A stretch of DNA of 64,000 nucleotides from Bolinopsis microptera (Eukaryota > Ctenophora > Tentaculata > Lobata > Bolinopsidae), in the NCBI RefSeq assembly GCF_026151205.1, contig NC_087076.1, positions 7,910,902-7,974,901 on the forward strand, written 5' to 3'. The position numbers and the translations under genes are program-made. Every line of letters begins with the position of its first letter. The first letter of the stretch is position 1. Shown here one piece after another: positions 1 to 11,415 of the stretch. The notes under the pieces are model-generated. The model ran no database searches and was not told the DNA's origin. It saw nothing but the letters and a program-made list of their open reading frames with translations.

Positions 1-229
1 ACCACCTATGTATTTAGCCTAATATTTAGTGTTTTACAGGTAGACATTGACTTAGGTAGGTATTTTTCTCTTAAGGTAGATATTAAGAATTTGGTAAATT
101 TCTTAATTGTATGACTATTTCCATTGTTGAGACGTTTTAAATATTTGATTTAAGAGGTTTTTTTTATAGGACTGGTTCACAGTGTGAACAGATTCCAGAT
201 TTATATATTTTTTAAGTGATATTTAATAA

Positions 230-535
230 ATGATTAAAAGAACCAATTTTAAAGTTGCCATAGTAAAGCCTTTAGGTCCAAAAATATACCCATTATGCTC
301 ACTTAAAAACAACTCTAAATCAGTAGGCTGTCACTCTATTAATGCACCACACCGCTTCCTCCACTGCACTAAAAGTTATACAATAAATTCTACAATCCTA
401 ATTTTGTATCGTGATGGAGACCGGTGTCCATACAAAACATTTACTAGGTTGCCGTTTGGTGTGAGCAATAGCGAACAGCACGCACACTCCTTTGCCCCGT
501 CAACCTATATCTAATCTATTTAAAGAGTGACAACC
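230..535. repeat. Dispersed repeat, shared with ~11.72-11.83 kb
   Basis: About 90 bases here (roughly 440-530) recur in reverse orientation at about 11720-11830, both containing a block reading approximately TTTGGTGTGAGCAAT on one strand. The short open frame across this stretch has no recognisable domain and I do not treat it as a gene. The rest of 1-700 is AT-rich, with a threefold 17-base repeat (TTTTTGTTTAACTGAAT-like) at about 617-670. Confidence 0.5.
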
Positions 536-705
536 ATACTACACATTGAATTAGGATTCCTTTAAATATCAAATTGATTTTTTGTAAACTTGTTTACTCT
601 GTAATAAATGGCATAAAATTGAATTTTGTTTAACTGAATTTTTGTTTAACTGAATTTTTGTTTAACTGAGTTAGGAGAGGGCGGAAAACTAAGGTAAAAT
701 AATCA

Positions 706-782
706 TTGGAGGACTTCGCCGCTTCGACGCGCCGCGCAAACTAGCAGAGCAACGATCTCGACGGATTGACGTCGTCAATCAA
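706..782. mobile_element. 77-bp mini-element with 9-bp target duplication
   Basis: The element is bounded by the direct repeat AAATAATCA at 697-705 and 783-791. It starts TTGGAGGAC and ends GTCAATCAA, an imperfect terminal inverted repeat. It is GC-rich in an AT-rich setting and contains the blocks GACTTCGCCGC and GCAGAGCAACGATC, which recur in reverse orientation in the 113-bp element at 11126-11238. A 9-bp duplication is usual for Mutator-type transposition, but there is no coding content to assign a superfamily. Confidence 0.65.
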
Positions 783-1195
783 AAATAATCATTATCAAGA
801 CGTACATTTTTAAAACTTTGCTGCCTAGGAGATATTAACTCTTTTTAGTAAGTAGAAGATGACGATCAGACCTCATGATAGAAATTGCGGTCTGTTTGGA
901 CTGAGAGAGTTCATACTTTTGCACCAATTTACGTTAGCCGTAGGAACGTGTTACACTAGTAATTATAAAATATCATGAGCGACCCTTGGATTTTTAGTGC
1001 TATGATAAATTTTCTGATAAAGCCTTAAATTCTATTTGTATCTTTCTTGATAATTGCTTTGAGGTCTCCTAGATTTGTTTATGTAAATTTTGTTTATATA
1101 TCCTGTCATCACTCCTGGAGTAATGGATATTATATGTTTATTGCAATAAATATAATAATCAATAAATTATAATAGAAACTTGTCTTCTTTTCAGC

Positions 1196-1843
1196 TCACT
1201 CTTCTGAAACCTCTTCCTCTACATTCTCAGCCTCATCATCAACTTCATCATCTTCATCATCAACATCATCACCCCTGTCTTCATTGTTGGTGGTGTGTGC
1301 AAGATTTAGGTCCAGTTCGTCAACAGGTATTACTTTCTCATAATACCGTCCTCTGTGTCCTCTTACTGCAATCAAAACTGTCTTAAGTAGCTCAAACTGC
1401 AAACGACGTCTTAGATTTGCCATAATGAGGCTTTTGTCCTGGCTGGTCTTGGCTGCCAGAAGTGTTGCTACTCGTTTAAGGAACATGGTAGCCTGTGGGC
1501 CCATACCTCCGGTGGTCGAGAATACAAGGCCATTACAGGTTCCTTTTTCAATCTGTACACAGCGGTCTCCATATTTTCTTTCTTTCTCTCTCTCATGCTT
1601 GCTGTACATCTTTGCTGGGGTGTTGTAATTAGCGTTGGATTTGGCTCCGGGGTGTAAAACCCTAATATCAAAAAATGCCATCTCCATTGGTGACCTCAAA
1701 CCTCTAGCTGCTATGTCGAGCCTACAACAACGTAATGTATGTAAATTTTGTAGATATTTCACTGTACTGTTATATTTTGTATACAATTTATTTTGTTTAA
1801 TTTTAATATTTATATTTTTAAATATGCAACCTACCAAAACCAA
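1196..1843 (-). mobile_element. Retroelement-derived ORF, C-terminal fragment
   Basis: A minus-strand open frame of about 215 codons carries the stretches FFDIRVLHPGAKS, KHEREKERKYGDR and VFSTTGGMGPQATMFLKR, followed by LRRRLQFELLKTVLIAVRG and a very acidic tail. From memory, the series FFDxRVxxP, then xVFSTxGGMGxxAxxxxKRLA, then an RxRLxFxLL helix, is typical of the region C-terminal to the reverse transcriptase in retroelement polyproteins common in cnidarians and other invertebrates. No RT catalytic motif is present here, so this is a fragment. The acidic C-terminus could be native or read-through into flanking DNA. The first ~45 residues look like read-through of AT-rich DNA; the real homology probably begins near residue 50. 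Confidence 0.55.
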
Positions 1844-2109
1844 TTGTGCCTTCTCCGGGATCTTTCTTCTCGCATTTGCAAGAGTTGTCTTCTATGGTGT
1901 AAAAGGAGGTCAGGATCTGTTCACATTAAGCTCCAATATCGCTATTTGTTGACCATCAGCCTTTACTAAAGGTAAGTTTATAAGGAGTGGAGGCCGACAG
2001 TCAGTTTGGGATGCAGGGCCAAGTGGGAAAAAACCTCAAGGCCCCCTCCTGTTGGTTTTGGCAGATACTTTAGTAATGAAATATGAAAATAGCTAGTAGT
2101 GTACTACAA

Positions 2110-2670
2110 CAGAGGCGGCTCGTGGGAGGTGGCTGGCAGTTTTGTTGGGTGTCCAATCGACGGACTGGGGAGGGGAGTGGGTGGGGGGATTTGGGGCCGG
2201 CCCAAGCTCCCTCCAAACTACCGATTTCATTACACACAGGGCCTCATGTATGTAATGTGTCACACTTCACAGGCGACAGCAAAAAAACAAAAACTTACAA
2301 TATGGGTGAAACAAGACACCACACGTGTACGATCTCAGCCGCGCAGTATCATAACCGTCGAGAGTTCAAATTGGACGAGCAAATCATGTCCTGATTACCT
2401 GTAGTGGGATGCGCTTGATGTGCTTTGTACCGTTTACAATTCACTATGTGTTAAAACTGCGCGGCTTAGTCGTCCAACATAGGATTGGACAACCAACAAC
2501 ACAAAATTTCACAAAGATCATGCGTGCGCTTTCATTCGAACGTTTGAGTGAATAAAGAGTATTATATTGCGATAAGATATATTTCCGAACACTATTTCTA
2601 ATCACTATTTCTATTTTTAAGCACCAGCCACCAGATGGGTGTCCACGGACGCCCTCAATAGCCGCCTCTG
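2110..2670. mobile_element. hAT-type non-autonomous element, copy 1 (561 bp)
   Basis: The termini are CAGAGGCGGCT and its complement AGCCGCCTCTG, flanked by the 8-bp direct repeat TACTACAA (2102-2109 and 2671-2678). An 8-bp duplication with a CAGRG-type terminus is the hAT signature. Internal sequence, including TTGGGTGTCCAATCGACGGA near the left end and AACGTTCGAATG near the right, recurs in the element at 13917-15816. No transposase is visible, so it is probably non-autonomous. It ends about 120 bp upstream of the acyltransferase-like start codon at 2790. Confidence 0.85.
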
Positions 2671-2789
2671 TACTACAAGATAGTAACAATAACCATTAAG
2701 TAATAAAATATCATTGACAGCAATAATAAAGTAGACATTATTATATTATTTTTATTTAAAATGTAACGATACAATTCCAGTGAGACAAC

Positions 2790-4209
2790 ATGGCTCTACA
2801 CGGACCTGATGACCCTACTCTCTGGATCACTCGTAGGTTAGGTTACTGGGAGAATCAGCTGTTTGGAAACCTGGATCACACCTCGAACTGTAATATTGTA
2901 ATGAACATGTGCATCTAGTCGGATCACATTGACCCTGCTAAGCTTGAGGAAGCAGTCAGGGCTCTCATTTACAATCAGCCTAACTTTAGAGCAGATGTGA
3001 GGAAGGGAGAAGATGGAGTCATATGCTTTACTCCTGCCACTGATTTCTCTGATGTGTTTGAGTTCATTGACCAAAGTGGAGATACGGGAGGGATTACAGG
3101 TTACACCGGCTGCTGGGAGCTCTCAGAGAAGTTAGTCAACACACCCTTCTCCTGTGGATCGGGGGCTCAACTCCACAAAACCTACCTTGTAAAGAGACCT
3201 GACTGCTATATGCTGCTTAACCGATACCACCACGGCATTGGTGACGGGACCACAGGGTTCCGCATAATCAACGAGATACTGAGGCAATATGATCTGTTGG
3301 TCTCTGGGAAGGCAGTGGATCTGTCACCAGCTGCAGTGCTGATATCAGGCGAGGACATGTCCAAGTTTGTGAAGAACGACGAGCTAGTTGAGAAGATGAT
3401 TGATGCTAGAATGGAACGAGCCAAGGTTCAGGAGATGCTCATGCCGCTCAACCGTGAAGAACTGGCGGCATCTCAGGCAGGCAACCCTTGGATTAATAAA
3501 ACTCTGCATGCAATAGGAACTGTAGAGGGTCTGACCAAGTTGAAAGCCCTGTGCAAGAGATCAGGGGTGACTGTTGGTTGCTGCAGCTTTGTTCTACGTG
3601 GTAGCTGCAGTTCACATTAAGAGAAAAGGAGGAGAGTTTCCCGAAGAGGGGGTTCCAAAATTGTACACCGATGTTGTTGCTAACCTCAGGAGCCGGGTAG
3701 ATCCAGATCCCGGGGATGAGAGCTTTATGCTCTGCATTGCTGAGGTTGAAACAAGTGAGAAGATAACCAAAGAAACCACGCTCTTGGAGACAGCTAAAAA
3801 GATCAGCCACCAGCTCAAATCTTGTATCGAGGAGAAGAGGTTTCCTTTGTTTGCGAAGTACAAAGAAGGAGTGGAGACAGGGACACACTCCGAGTACTTC
3901 AACTCTCACCCAGAAGGAACCTACTGCGAGTTCCTGCCGAGTAACCAGGTAGGGTTCAAGTACCCCACCAAATACAGCTGGGGTGAGATGACTTCAACCC
4001 ATACGGTGGGATCTTACTGGTGTCCTTTTTCAAACCAAGTGGTGCTGTATCACAGTGTTAACGGGGCCTTAAACTACACAACTTGCTGCTGTGACGGAGA
4101 CAATAATTGCAAAGATGCCCAGGAAGTCCAGGATTTGTTTGTTTCCGTCATGGAAAATGCAGATAGGGTGAACGAAAATACTCGAGTTATGGACATTGTC
4201 AATTTTTAA
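2790..4209 (+). pseudogene. Condensation/alcohol acyltransferase-like gene, intronless, broken
   Basis: A single uninterrupted stretch encodes about 472 residues of a condensation-domain (CoA-dependent acyltransferase superfamily) protein. The catalytic motif HHxxxDG is intact as HHGIGDG at 3228-3248, in the context NRYHHGIGDGTTGFRI, and the N-terminus (WITRRLGYWENQLFG, then DPAKLEEAVRALI) is typical of the alcohol O-acetyltransferase/WES branch. Two lesions break it: an in-frame TAG at 2916-2918, where a Glu- or Gln-like codon is expected, and one extra T near 3580, which moves the frame so that the rest continues in the second frame to a TAA at 4207-4209. Both frames on either side stay similar in composition, so the lesions look recent or could be assembly errors. 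The lack of introns, unlike its neighbours, fits a retrocopy. The expected reaction is acyl transfer from CoA to a small alcohol or amine; the substrate cannot be told. Confidence 0.75.
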
Positions 4210-5411
4210 AATGAAGTCAATTATCGGGTAAATTTCTGTAGTGGTTGTACAGCAATACTAAGGCAATGGGACTACTGCGGGAAGTTAATTATAATAATAA
4301 TAATAACTAGAAATTTATACAAGTTTTTAATAAATGCTAAATATTAATATAAATATATGTATATTATACATACTACAACGGAAGTAGGTTTGCTCTGAGC
4401 CAGGTAGCGACAGCTTCAAGACATGGGCAATGAAAATACCTTTATTTCGACTTCTTATTGGTGTCATTACTCGAGGACTTGTTGTATTGAGGTGGGAAGA
4501 GTGATTAAGGCTATCTGAGGATGAGGTGTACCTGGTATGACATCAGTTTTCCTATGAGATATAGTTGTTTATTGCTCTGAATATTCTGGTGTTTGGGCAT
4601 ATGTTTTAACCCCTTCCGATTTCACGTCTGTGTGAGCTATATTAATTTACCGTTTCTCCTTATCATTTTATACTTTTATACTTGAGTGTGCATGTCAGTT
4701 ATATTTCACTTGTTTTTATAACTTAAGATATTTGCCAGATGTTATGGGCTGGTTTTTATATATTTTTAAAGATTTTTAATTTTAACAATCACTAATTTCC
4801 TCTGGGTTAAACTTTTACATCCTTCTTAAATTATTAGTTTGTTTGGCGGGAGATTGTTATATCATTATTTATAACAATGCTCTTATTTAGGACAGGATGT
4901 CAAGTTTCGTTTCCACCTAGTGGTGAGTTTGTATGCTTTCGAGTACTATGTTTTAGAGTACTATTAGCCGTTTTATAAATCCCGTTTTATGATGTATTCT
5001 TGACTATTGAGCAATGAATATTGGATTATGTATTTCTAATACGTTTTCTATTTCAGATTGTTATAACTGTCATTTGGTCGTTTTATTGCATTAAACAGGG
5101 GTCTGTTGCTTTGATATTTATTATTTTATGATTTCGTATATACTTTGGGAGTTGCATTCTGTGGGCACGGTGATAAGACCTCCCTCTTAAAGTAGGAGGC
5201 CAGAAACCGTTGACCAGAACAGAGAGAGAGAGAGAGATGGAAAGGTTTATTTTTATGTTTAACTAGTGTCAAAAAAGCCACTGTTTTCTAGTGTTTTTCA
5301 TACAAATTTATTAACATTGTAAATAAGCTCGGGTTATAAATGGAACATTATGTTCATTAGGTCCATTAGCACCTTGGTGATCAATTAACTCGCTTAGGAA
5401 AGTTGTCCGTC
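4210..5411. other. AT-rich intergenic stretch
   Basis: I see no open frame or repeat of note apart from a short GA dinucleotide run near 5222-5236. The 5' flank of the V-ATPase gene must lie at the right end. Confidence 0.5.
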
Positions 5412-8198
5412 ATGGCTATACCTGATACAGAAGTTGAGAGGCAAATCCAGCAGATGATTCAATTTATTGACCACGAGGCAGATGAGAAGGAGGTCGAAAT
5501 TCTTGCCAAGGTTCGTTTAAATATTTAATTATCCCATGTACATTAACTACTAGCAAAGTGCAGAAAATTGCTTAACTGGATTTTATAAACTACTCCAAAG
5601 TTGTTCAATTTTGATTGATTCTGATAATAATTTGATGATGTAAATAAAAAATAATGCACAATTTTTGAAGGCTGATGAGGAGTTCAACATTGAGAAGGGC
5701 AGATTAGTCGAACAGGAAAAGCAAAAGATACGATCTTTTTACGAGAAGAAAGAAAAGAATGCTGAACTCCAGAAGAAAATGTAGGTTAAAATGTTTAATT
5801 TGTATTTTGTAACATCAATTCCTTGATGCTAAGATTTGATGATATACTTCATTTTAAAAGTTTGTACGTCAACCACTGGTTCACATATATTAAGTTAAGT
5901 TTTGGTAGAATTCAATGGAACATGCAACTGATCTCAATTGTCAGTCATAGATACCTTTACAACCATGATATCCTTAAAATATTTGTTACTTGTATAAACA
6001 CTACTAGCATAATATTGATTGGTTAAGAAGTAGGCATCTTCACGGCCATCACGCAATCTGCGGAACACCTCCTTGACTGCACCAGTCTATTATCGAGTTA
6101 GAGTTTTCTGCACTGTATCCAGGAGTAGGGGGTTTGTCTGGAAGGGTGTCTAGGAAGTTTCCAAGAGATGTCTTGAAGCTTGTCAAAGTCCTTTGAGTAT
6201 TGACAATTTTGGGGAGAACATTCCAGAGTCTTCCAGCTCTCACTGCGAATGAGTGGTCGTAGGTGGAGCGTGCAGCAGCTGATGCTTTTTTTGTGAGAGA
6301 AGGGAGTATAACTTTAACTCCCAGTCTGGCATTTTCTCTGAACTGTACATCTAGGTCATTTGGACATATACCCTGGAGAACTTTCCACAGATGTATGATG
6401 GTGTAGCGTTCTCGGCGTCTTTGCAGTGATGTAAGTTTCGGTTCCTTCAGTCTATTCCAATATTCGGTGTCTCTGAGCCCTAGAATTCGTCTAGTGAACT
6501 GGCGTTGTATGCTCTCGATAGACTGGATATCATAGATCTTGTTTGGATTCCAAAGCGGGCAGCAGTACTCCACTCTAGACCTTGTCCTGTCTTTGAATAC
6601 TCCAAGAACCCAAGATGCCATCTGACGAATGATATTACGTAATATGTAACGAACCCTAAGTTACACTGTTGAAAATGATTCATCTTGAAACTTTCTTTCA
6701 GACAGCTTAGCAATCTGCAGAACCAGGCCCGTCTGAAGCTGCTCAAACAGAGAGAAGATCATCTCGACGTGAGTAGAACATTCTAGAACATTCTAGAACA
6801 CCACACCTCGTGTCCTCGTGATCAGATACAATATACCTCGTGATACATCTTAATCTATCTATCCACAATCTTCTTTACTTCTCTTATATATTATAAGATA
6901 ATGAATCCATTGTCAAACCTAGTAGATTTCAACTGAACAAATCTAGAATCTGAAAATTTATCGAGAGAAATTCGATCTTCGTGTAGCTGATATTACCTTG
7001 ATTCTCTGTAACCTCCTGGTTCTTAATTCTTTGTGTTGCCCCATCTCAAATTATGTTTATTTCATAGCTGTCACATGTTCATTGTTAAAGTTCAGTAGTA
7101 AAACACAGTTTTCTCTTGCAGGAAGTTGTGGTAAACACAACAGAAAAGCTGCGGTCCATGACCAGCGACATTGGCAAATACCAGAACATGTTGCAAGGGC
7201 TCATTACTCAAGGATTGTGCCAGCTTCTCGAACCCAACGTTCTCATCCAGTGCAGACAGAAAGATCTGCAGCTGGTTAAGGTTTCTTATCTTATCTTCAT
7301 TTTACATTTTAAGCTGATTTCAAATTATGTTCGCAAATGGTTTGATTTAGGTCACATTTTATTGCCTGCCTCCACTTAAAATCATGTTGCTAATATGTAT
7401 AATACGCATTTAATTGTGATTCTTTTCATTCCAAATTGTAACAGGAAGTATTGGATAAAGCATTGAAACGATACACAGAACTCAGCAAACTAGATGTTGT
7501 TATTAAAGTGGACGAAAAGACTTTCCTTGCCTCCGACATGTGGGTGACAAGGGTTCATTTATCTTTTGTCACATAACTGAACGGAATGTTTATACATAGT
7601 ACACCCCGTTAATATGTTAGAATGACACAGAAAGGCTCGTACACTACTTATGTGTGTCCAATGTTTTCGTGTGTGGGACACGTCCAAAGAATTAACTCTT
7701 GTACTAGCCGGAAATAGTTCGCGTTTGCATACAAATTTGCGCGGCTTTAAAGTCAGCGCACAACAAAAACACGTACGTACAGTGCACTATACTACTTGCA
7801 CTAGCTGGATCGAACATTTTACTTAACGCGCCGATTACAGAGCCGGTGGAGTTCAATTGTCTGCACGAGACGGAAAACTGCTGGTAACGAATACTTTGGA
7901 GGCTAGACTCGACCAAATAGTCAAACAGGTGAGTAATTTAATTTTTATTACTGTTTTATATGAGAAATAATGGGAAGTAAGGACTTTCAGTCGAATACAG
8001 TCAACGTAGACAGAATATTATGTTACCTAAATAAATATGCAGTTCACAGATAGAGCTGGATATTGTTTGTTGTTTAATGTTTCTGTGGGATCGATGATCT
8101 AAATATTCAATATCAGTATAACAAATAACTTTCAGAAAATCCCTGAGGTCCGAACAATGCTGTATGGCAACAATCCGAACCGACGATTCTTCGACTAG
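5412..8198 (+). CDS. ATP6V1E: V-type proton ATPase subunit E (7 exons)
   Basis: Exons: 5412-5510, 5671-5780, 6702-6768, 7122-7280, 7445-7539, 7841-7928 and 8136-8198. All junctions are GT-AG and phases agree. The product is 226 residues, the usual length of animal subunit E. Recognisable stretches are [74 protein letters not shown] and the C-terminus [19 protein letters not shown]. Subunit E forms the peripheral stalk with subunit G in the V1 sector, tethering the catalytic head to the membrane sector of the proton pump; it is cytosolic and housekeeping. The N-terminal half is the long charged coiled coil, the C-terminal half the globular domain that contacts the head. The stop is TAG, which argues against TAG being a sense codon here. 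Intron 2 contains an antisense LINE tail. Confidence 0.96.
6033..6640 (-). mobile_element. Truncated LINE 3' end in V-ATPase intron 2
   Basis: A minus-strand open frame of 190 codons has the C-terminal signature of a Jockey/CR1-type reverse transcriptase [63 protein letters not shown], then [15 protein letters not shown] and [14 protein letters not shown]. The RT catalytic core is absent, as expected of 5'-truncated LINE insertions. It lies antisense to the host gene, about 60 bp before the exon 3 acceptor. The frame is open throughout, so the insertion is probably fairly young. Confidence 0.85.
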
Positions 8199-9847
8199 AT
8201 GCACCCCTACAAATGGACGAACTGAAAACTTTTTACATTGGGACATTGAATTAGACATTGACTGATATCTGTGAAGTTGCTAAGTATTCGCTGAATTAAG
8301 ATTGATTACGTATGAGAAGATTTAGACTATCATGTTTTAGACCTTTCGCAGTTTCTCTGGGACCATGTGAATTGGTTATGATATGGAACAGTTATCGATA
8401 GTGGTGGTCTGCAGGCAGACACAGCATTTGTGAATTGTTAATTATACCTTGATTAGATTTGATGTTATTCCAGTAATTCAATTTTATACAAGCATGTCCC
8501 TCTTGTTGTACATAAGGTTATGACAAATCAAACAAGCTGTGTAATTTCACGACGTTTAAATATATATCCTCAAAGTCACATGACTCATAAAATAACAGTG
8601 CAATAAACGCTATTAAACAAAAGTCGCAGGTATCTAGATAAGATAAAGGTAAAAGACTATCTGAGAGTAAAGGCCCGTAAAAATAACAAAAACACGTTAT
8701 AAAATCTAAAATACTCTCTAATGTTCCACGAGAAATCCGCCCCAAACAATAAACTCAGAAGGTATAACTGAGTGATAACTTATACAGGAAGGTATGTAAA
8801 TGGTTAAGATAGAGTACTTAAATGTGTTAGGTCCATTAAAATGAATCTGCCGAAAATAAAATAAAAATTAGTAAATTAAATCAATTTTTTTGAAATGTTG
8901 GCTGCATCATGTTCAACAGTAAAAAAATAAATTTTACGCGACTAAACTTAATAATATCAGTAGTCAATGACTAGATAGGGTTATTGAAAATACAAAGAAT
9001 AAAATGGCGTCTGGACTTGGGACCAGCTCATAGTACATTTCATTAATGCCCTCTACTCTAAAAACCATTCTGCTAGCTCAAATTATTTGTTATATTGTAG
9101 TGTTGAAAGTATTAAAACTCAAAACTATTAAATATATCTCACAAATTCAAAATCTAAAGTAAATACAATCGAAAATCGCTCAAAGTTATGGATATCGCAT
9201 TCTTAAACTGTAAATTTCGTTAATTTTCAAAACTAACCATTTCAAAAAAAATTGCACACGCTTAAACGTCTTTACATTTCCAATTACATACTATTGTGTT
9301 TAAATTAAAATCAAATATAATCTACTTTAATAACCATTTACCGTTCCGGAGTCAAATATACATCGAAAAGTAATACCATAAAAACTTCGTAATAATAATG
9401 ATAATAGTAAGTAATAACATAATAATCATCATCATCCATATTTTCTCTAAATCTACTCATAACAACATCGCGTTAACTCTAGTTCCAAAACAAATTGAAA
9501 ACCTAAACCGTGATTGTAAACATATCTCCTTAATAGCTTCCGGACATTTTTGAGCTGCTTAAATTCTGTGATACCCGCAAACCTTGCTCTACCCGTTTGA
9601 TGTACAACTTGAATAATTCCTTAATTAAAATCTAGTTAAAACGCTACAAAACGTGGCATCGGAAGCTGTGAGGTATCCTTGACGTCACGCCCTGTGCTCT
9701 GACACGTGAGACGCATCATATCATGACGTCACGTGGTACTGGACGTGGACATCACAAATGGTGACACTGAATCTTATGGCACATGATGCATGAAAATGTT
9801 GATATTATTTGAAAATGTTGATATAATTTGACCCTCCAAGTTTTTAC
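8199..9847. other. AT-rich intergenic stretch
   Basis: No exon, RNA or repeat that I can support. Near the right end, 9680-9745, TGACGTCA/CACGTG-type motifs cluster (GACGTCAC, ACACGTGA, TGACGTCACGTGG), close to the IP3-receptor exons. IP3-receptor pore exons, which should lie in this direction, were looked for and not found. Confidence 0.45.
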
Positions 9848-10576
9848 CTTCCACCATGGGGAATGGGTAGAAGAGAGCGACCAGTGAGTTACAGATAACA
9901 GCTAGTAAGAAGACGATTTTTGCCCACAGGGGCATGTTCCTACTGATAGCATACAACAGCGGGTTATCTGAAATGTTATATGTGAATAATGTAAAATATT
10001 TAAAATAATAATATGAAGAATTTGATTCACTTCTAGATGAAATGCTCTTATATGTCATAATTATCGGATAATTAGAAATATTTCATTAGCAAACTAGAAC
10101 CAGTGTCCAAAACACAAACCTCGGAGTTTCTTCTGCTAGATCATCTCGTTAAAGAGGTCATCAGTACGGGAGAAGAAGTCAGTGACCTTGCTGCCCTGTT
10201 CATCTCGCTCAGCTGTAAAGAGGACCTTCAGTTTACTGGTTTTAGTCAGGTAATTACAGATGGGCGGAACCTGGAACACGATCCTTTCCAGTGATCTGTC
10301 GTATCGTACAACCTGAAAGTGAAAGTGATGTAGAAAAATTTGTGTGGGGTTCAGTTACCCTTAGGTTCATACGATATCCTCTTCTGACCCATCATTTTGG
10401 ATCAGAGGACAGAGATATTTTAAATAAATTCTGATCCATTGTTGGACCTGAAAAATAACCTCAATCTGAGCAGTTCGTTTAGAATAGTAATCGAGAGCAG
10501 GGTCTGAGAGTCTGCTAGCTTCGTTAATAAATTCTTTACACAACAAGTGAGCCAGCTCCTTGTTATACTCTGATAG
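9848..10576 (-). pseudogene. ITPR: IP3 receptor exons, three, with premature TAG
   Basis: Minus-strand exons in order: 10576-10460 (39 codons), 10312-10120 and 9967-9848, joined by consistent phases (0, then 1) and GT-AG sites. Key stretches are [52 protein letters not shown] and MPLWAKIVFLLAVICNSL. They match in order the segment of the inositol trisphosphate receptor just before and through its first transmembrane helix (family: ...AQIEIVRLDR..., ...[15 protein letters not shown]..., ...NLAVLMNLLVAFFYPF). The conserved Trp codon before QKKLR is TAG at 10139-10141. Neither the ligand-binding exons upstream nor the pore exons downstream were found; the V-ATPase gene lies on the downstream side. 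It is probably a truncated duplicate or pseudogene; a sequencing error at the TAG plus very long introns is the alternative. Confidence 0.85.
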
Positions 10577-11130
10577 CTGAAAGTGAGAGACATTGTCAAC
10601 TTGTTATACTCTGATAGCTGAAAGTGAGAGACAATGTCAACTTGTTATACTCTGATAGCTGAAAGTGAGAGACAATGTCAACTTGTTATACTCTGATAGC
10701 TGAAAGTGAGAGACAATGTCAACTTGTTATACTCTGATAGCTGAAAGTGAGAGACAATGTCAACTTGTTATACTCTGATAGCTGAAAGTTAGAGCCTAAA
10801 CTGTGTATGATTCGCCTCTCCAAACAAATCTAAAGTTAGAGATAATGTCTACTACCACACAACCTTTTGCTGAATATGTACAGAATGACTTGACTTTGAG
10901 ATGCTTATCGTGATCCCGACTTTGTTTCGAGCCAAAATCTTTTTCAAGTTAACATAATAAATTAAACGATAGCTGAAAGTTAGAGACAATGTCAACTTGT
11001 TATACTCTGATAGCTGAAAGTTAGAGACATGACAATGTCTACTTGTTATACTCTGATAGCTAAAAGTGAGAGACAGTGTCAACTTGTTATACTCTGATAG
11101 CTGAAAGTTAGAGCCTAAACTGTGTTTGGT
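10576..11130. repeat. ~41-bp minisatellite made of an ITPR 3' splice site
   Basis: The unit CTTGTTATACTCTGATAGCT plus GAAAGTGAGAGACAATGTCAA recurs about five times at 10590-10790 and several more times, more diverged, at 10970-11120. On the minus strand each unit holds TCTCACTTTCAG followed by CTATCAGAGTATAACAAG, which is the acceptor and first 18 coding bases of the ITPR exon at 10576-10460. The stretch 10800-10975 between the two blocks has a near copy at 11245-11415, so there is also a larger tandem duplication. Confidence 0.9.
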
Positions 11131-11238
11131 TGACGATGTCAACCCATCGAGATCGTTGCTCTGCGTCGCAGAGCAACGATCGACGAACTAGCAAGAATAC
11201 TAGTTCGCGCGGCGCGTCGATGCGGCGAAGTCATCCAA
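11126..11238. mobile_element. 113-bp hairpin mini-element, 9-bp target duplication
   Basis: It is flanked by AAACTGTGT at 11117-11125 and 11239-11247 and starts TTGGTTGAC and ends GTCATCCAA. It contains two perfect hairpins: GTTGCTCTGCG/CGCAGAGCAAC with one base between, and CGAACTAG/CTAGTTCG with an 8-base loop. The paralogous sequence near 10798 reads AAACTGTGTATGATTCGCC without the insert, an empty site next door. It is related to the 77-bp element at 706-782. Confidence 0.85.
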
Positions 11239-11415
11239 AAACTGTGTATGATTCGCCTCTCCAAACAAATCTAAACCCTAAAGTTAAAGATAATTATGTC
11301 AACTACCACACAACCTTTTGATGAATATGTACAAAATGACTTGAGATGCTTATCGTGATCCCGACTTTGTTTCGAGCCAAAATCTTTTTCAAGTTAACTT
11401 AATAAATTCAACGAA

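Noticed and set aside
2916-10141. TAG reassigned to a sense codon, from in-frame TAGs in the acyltransferase and ITPR genes
   Set aside because: The V-ATPase E and GPCR genes both end properly at TAG, and the two in-frame TAGs stand for different residues.
10590-11120. CRISPR-like array
   Set aside because: The repeats have no unique spacers, are derived from the adjacent exon edge and the genome is an animal's.
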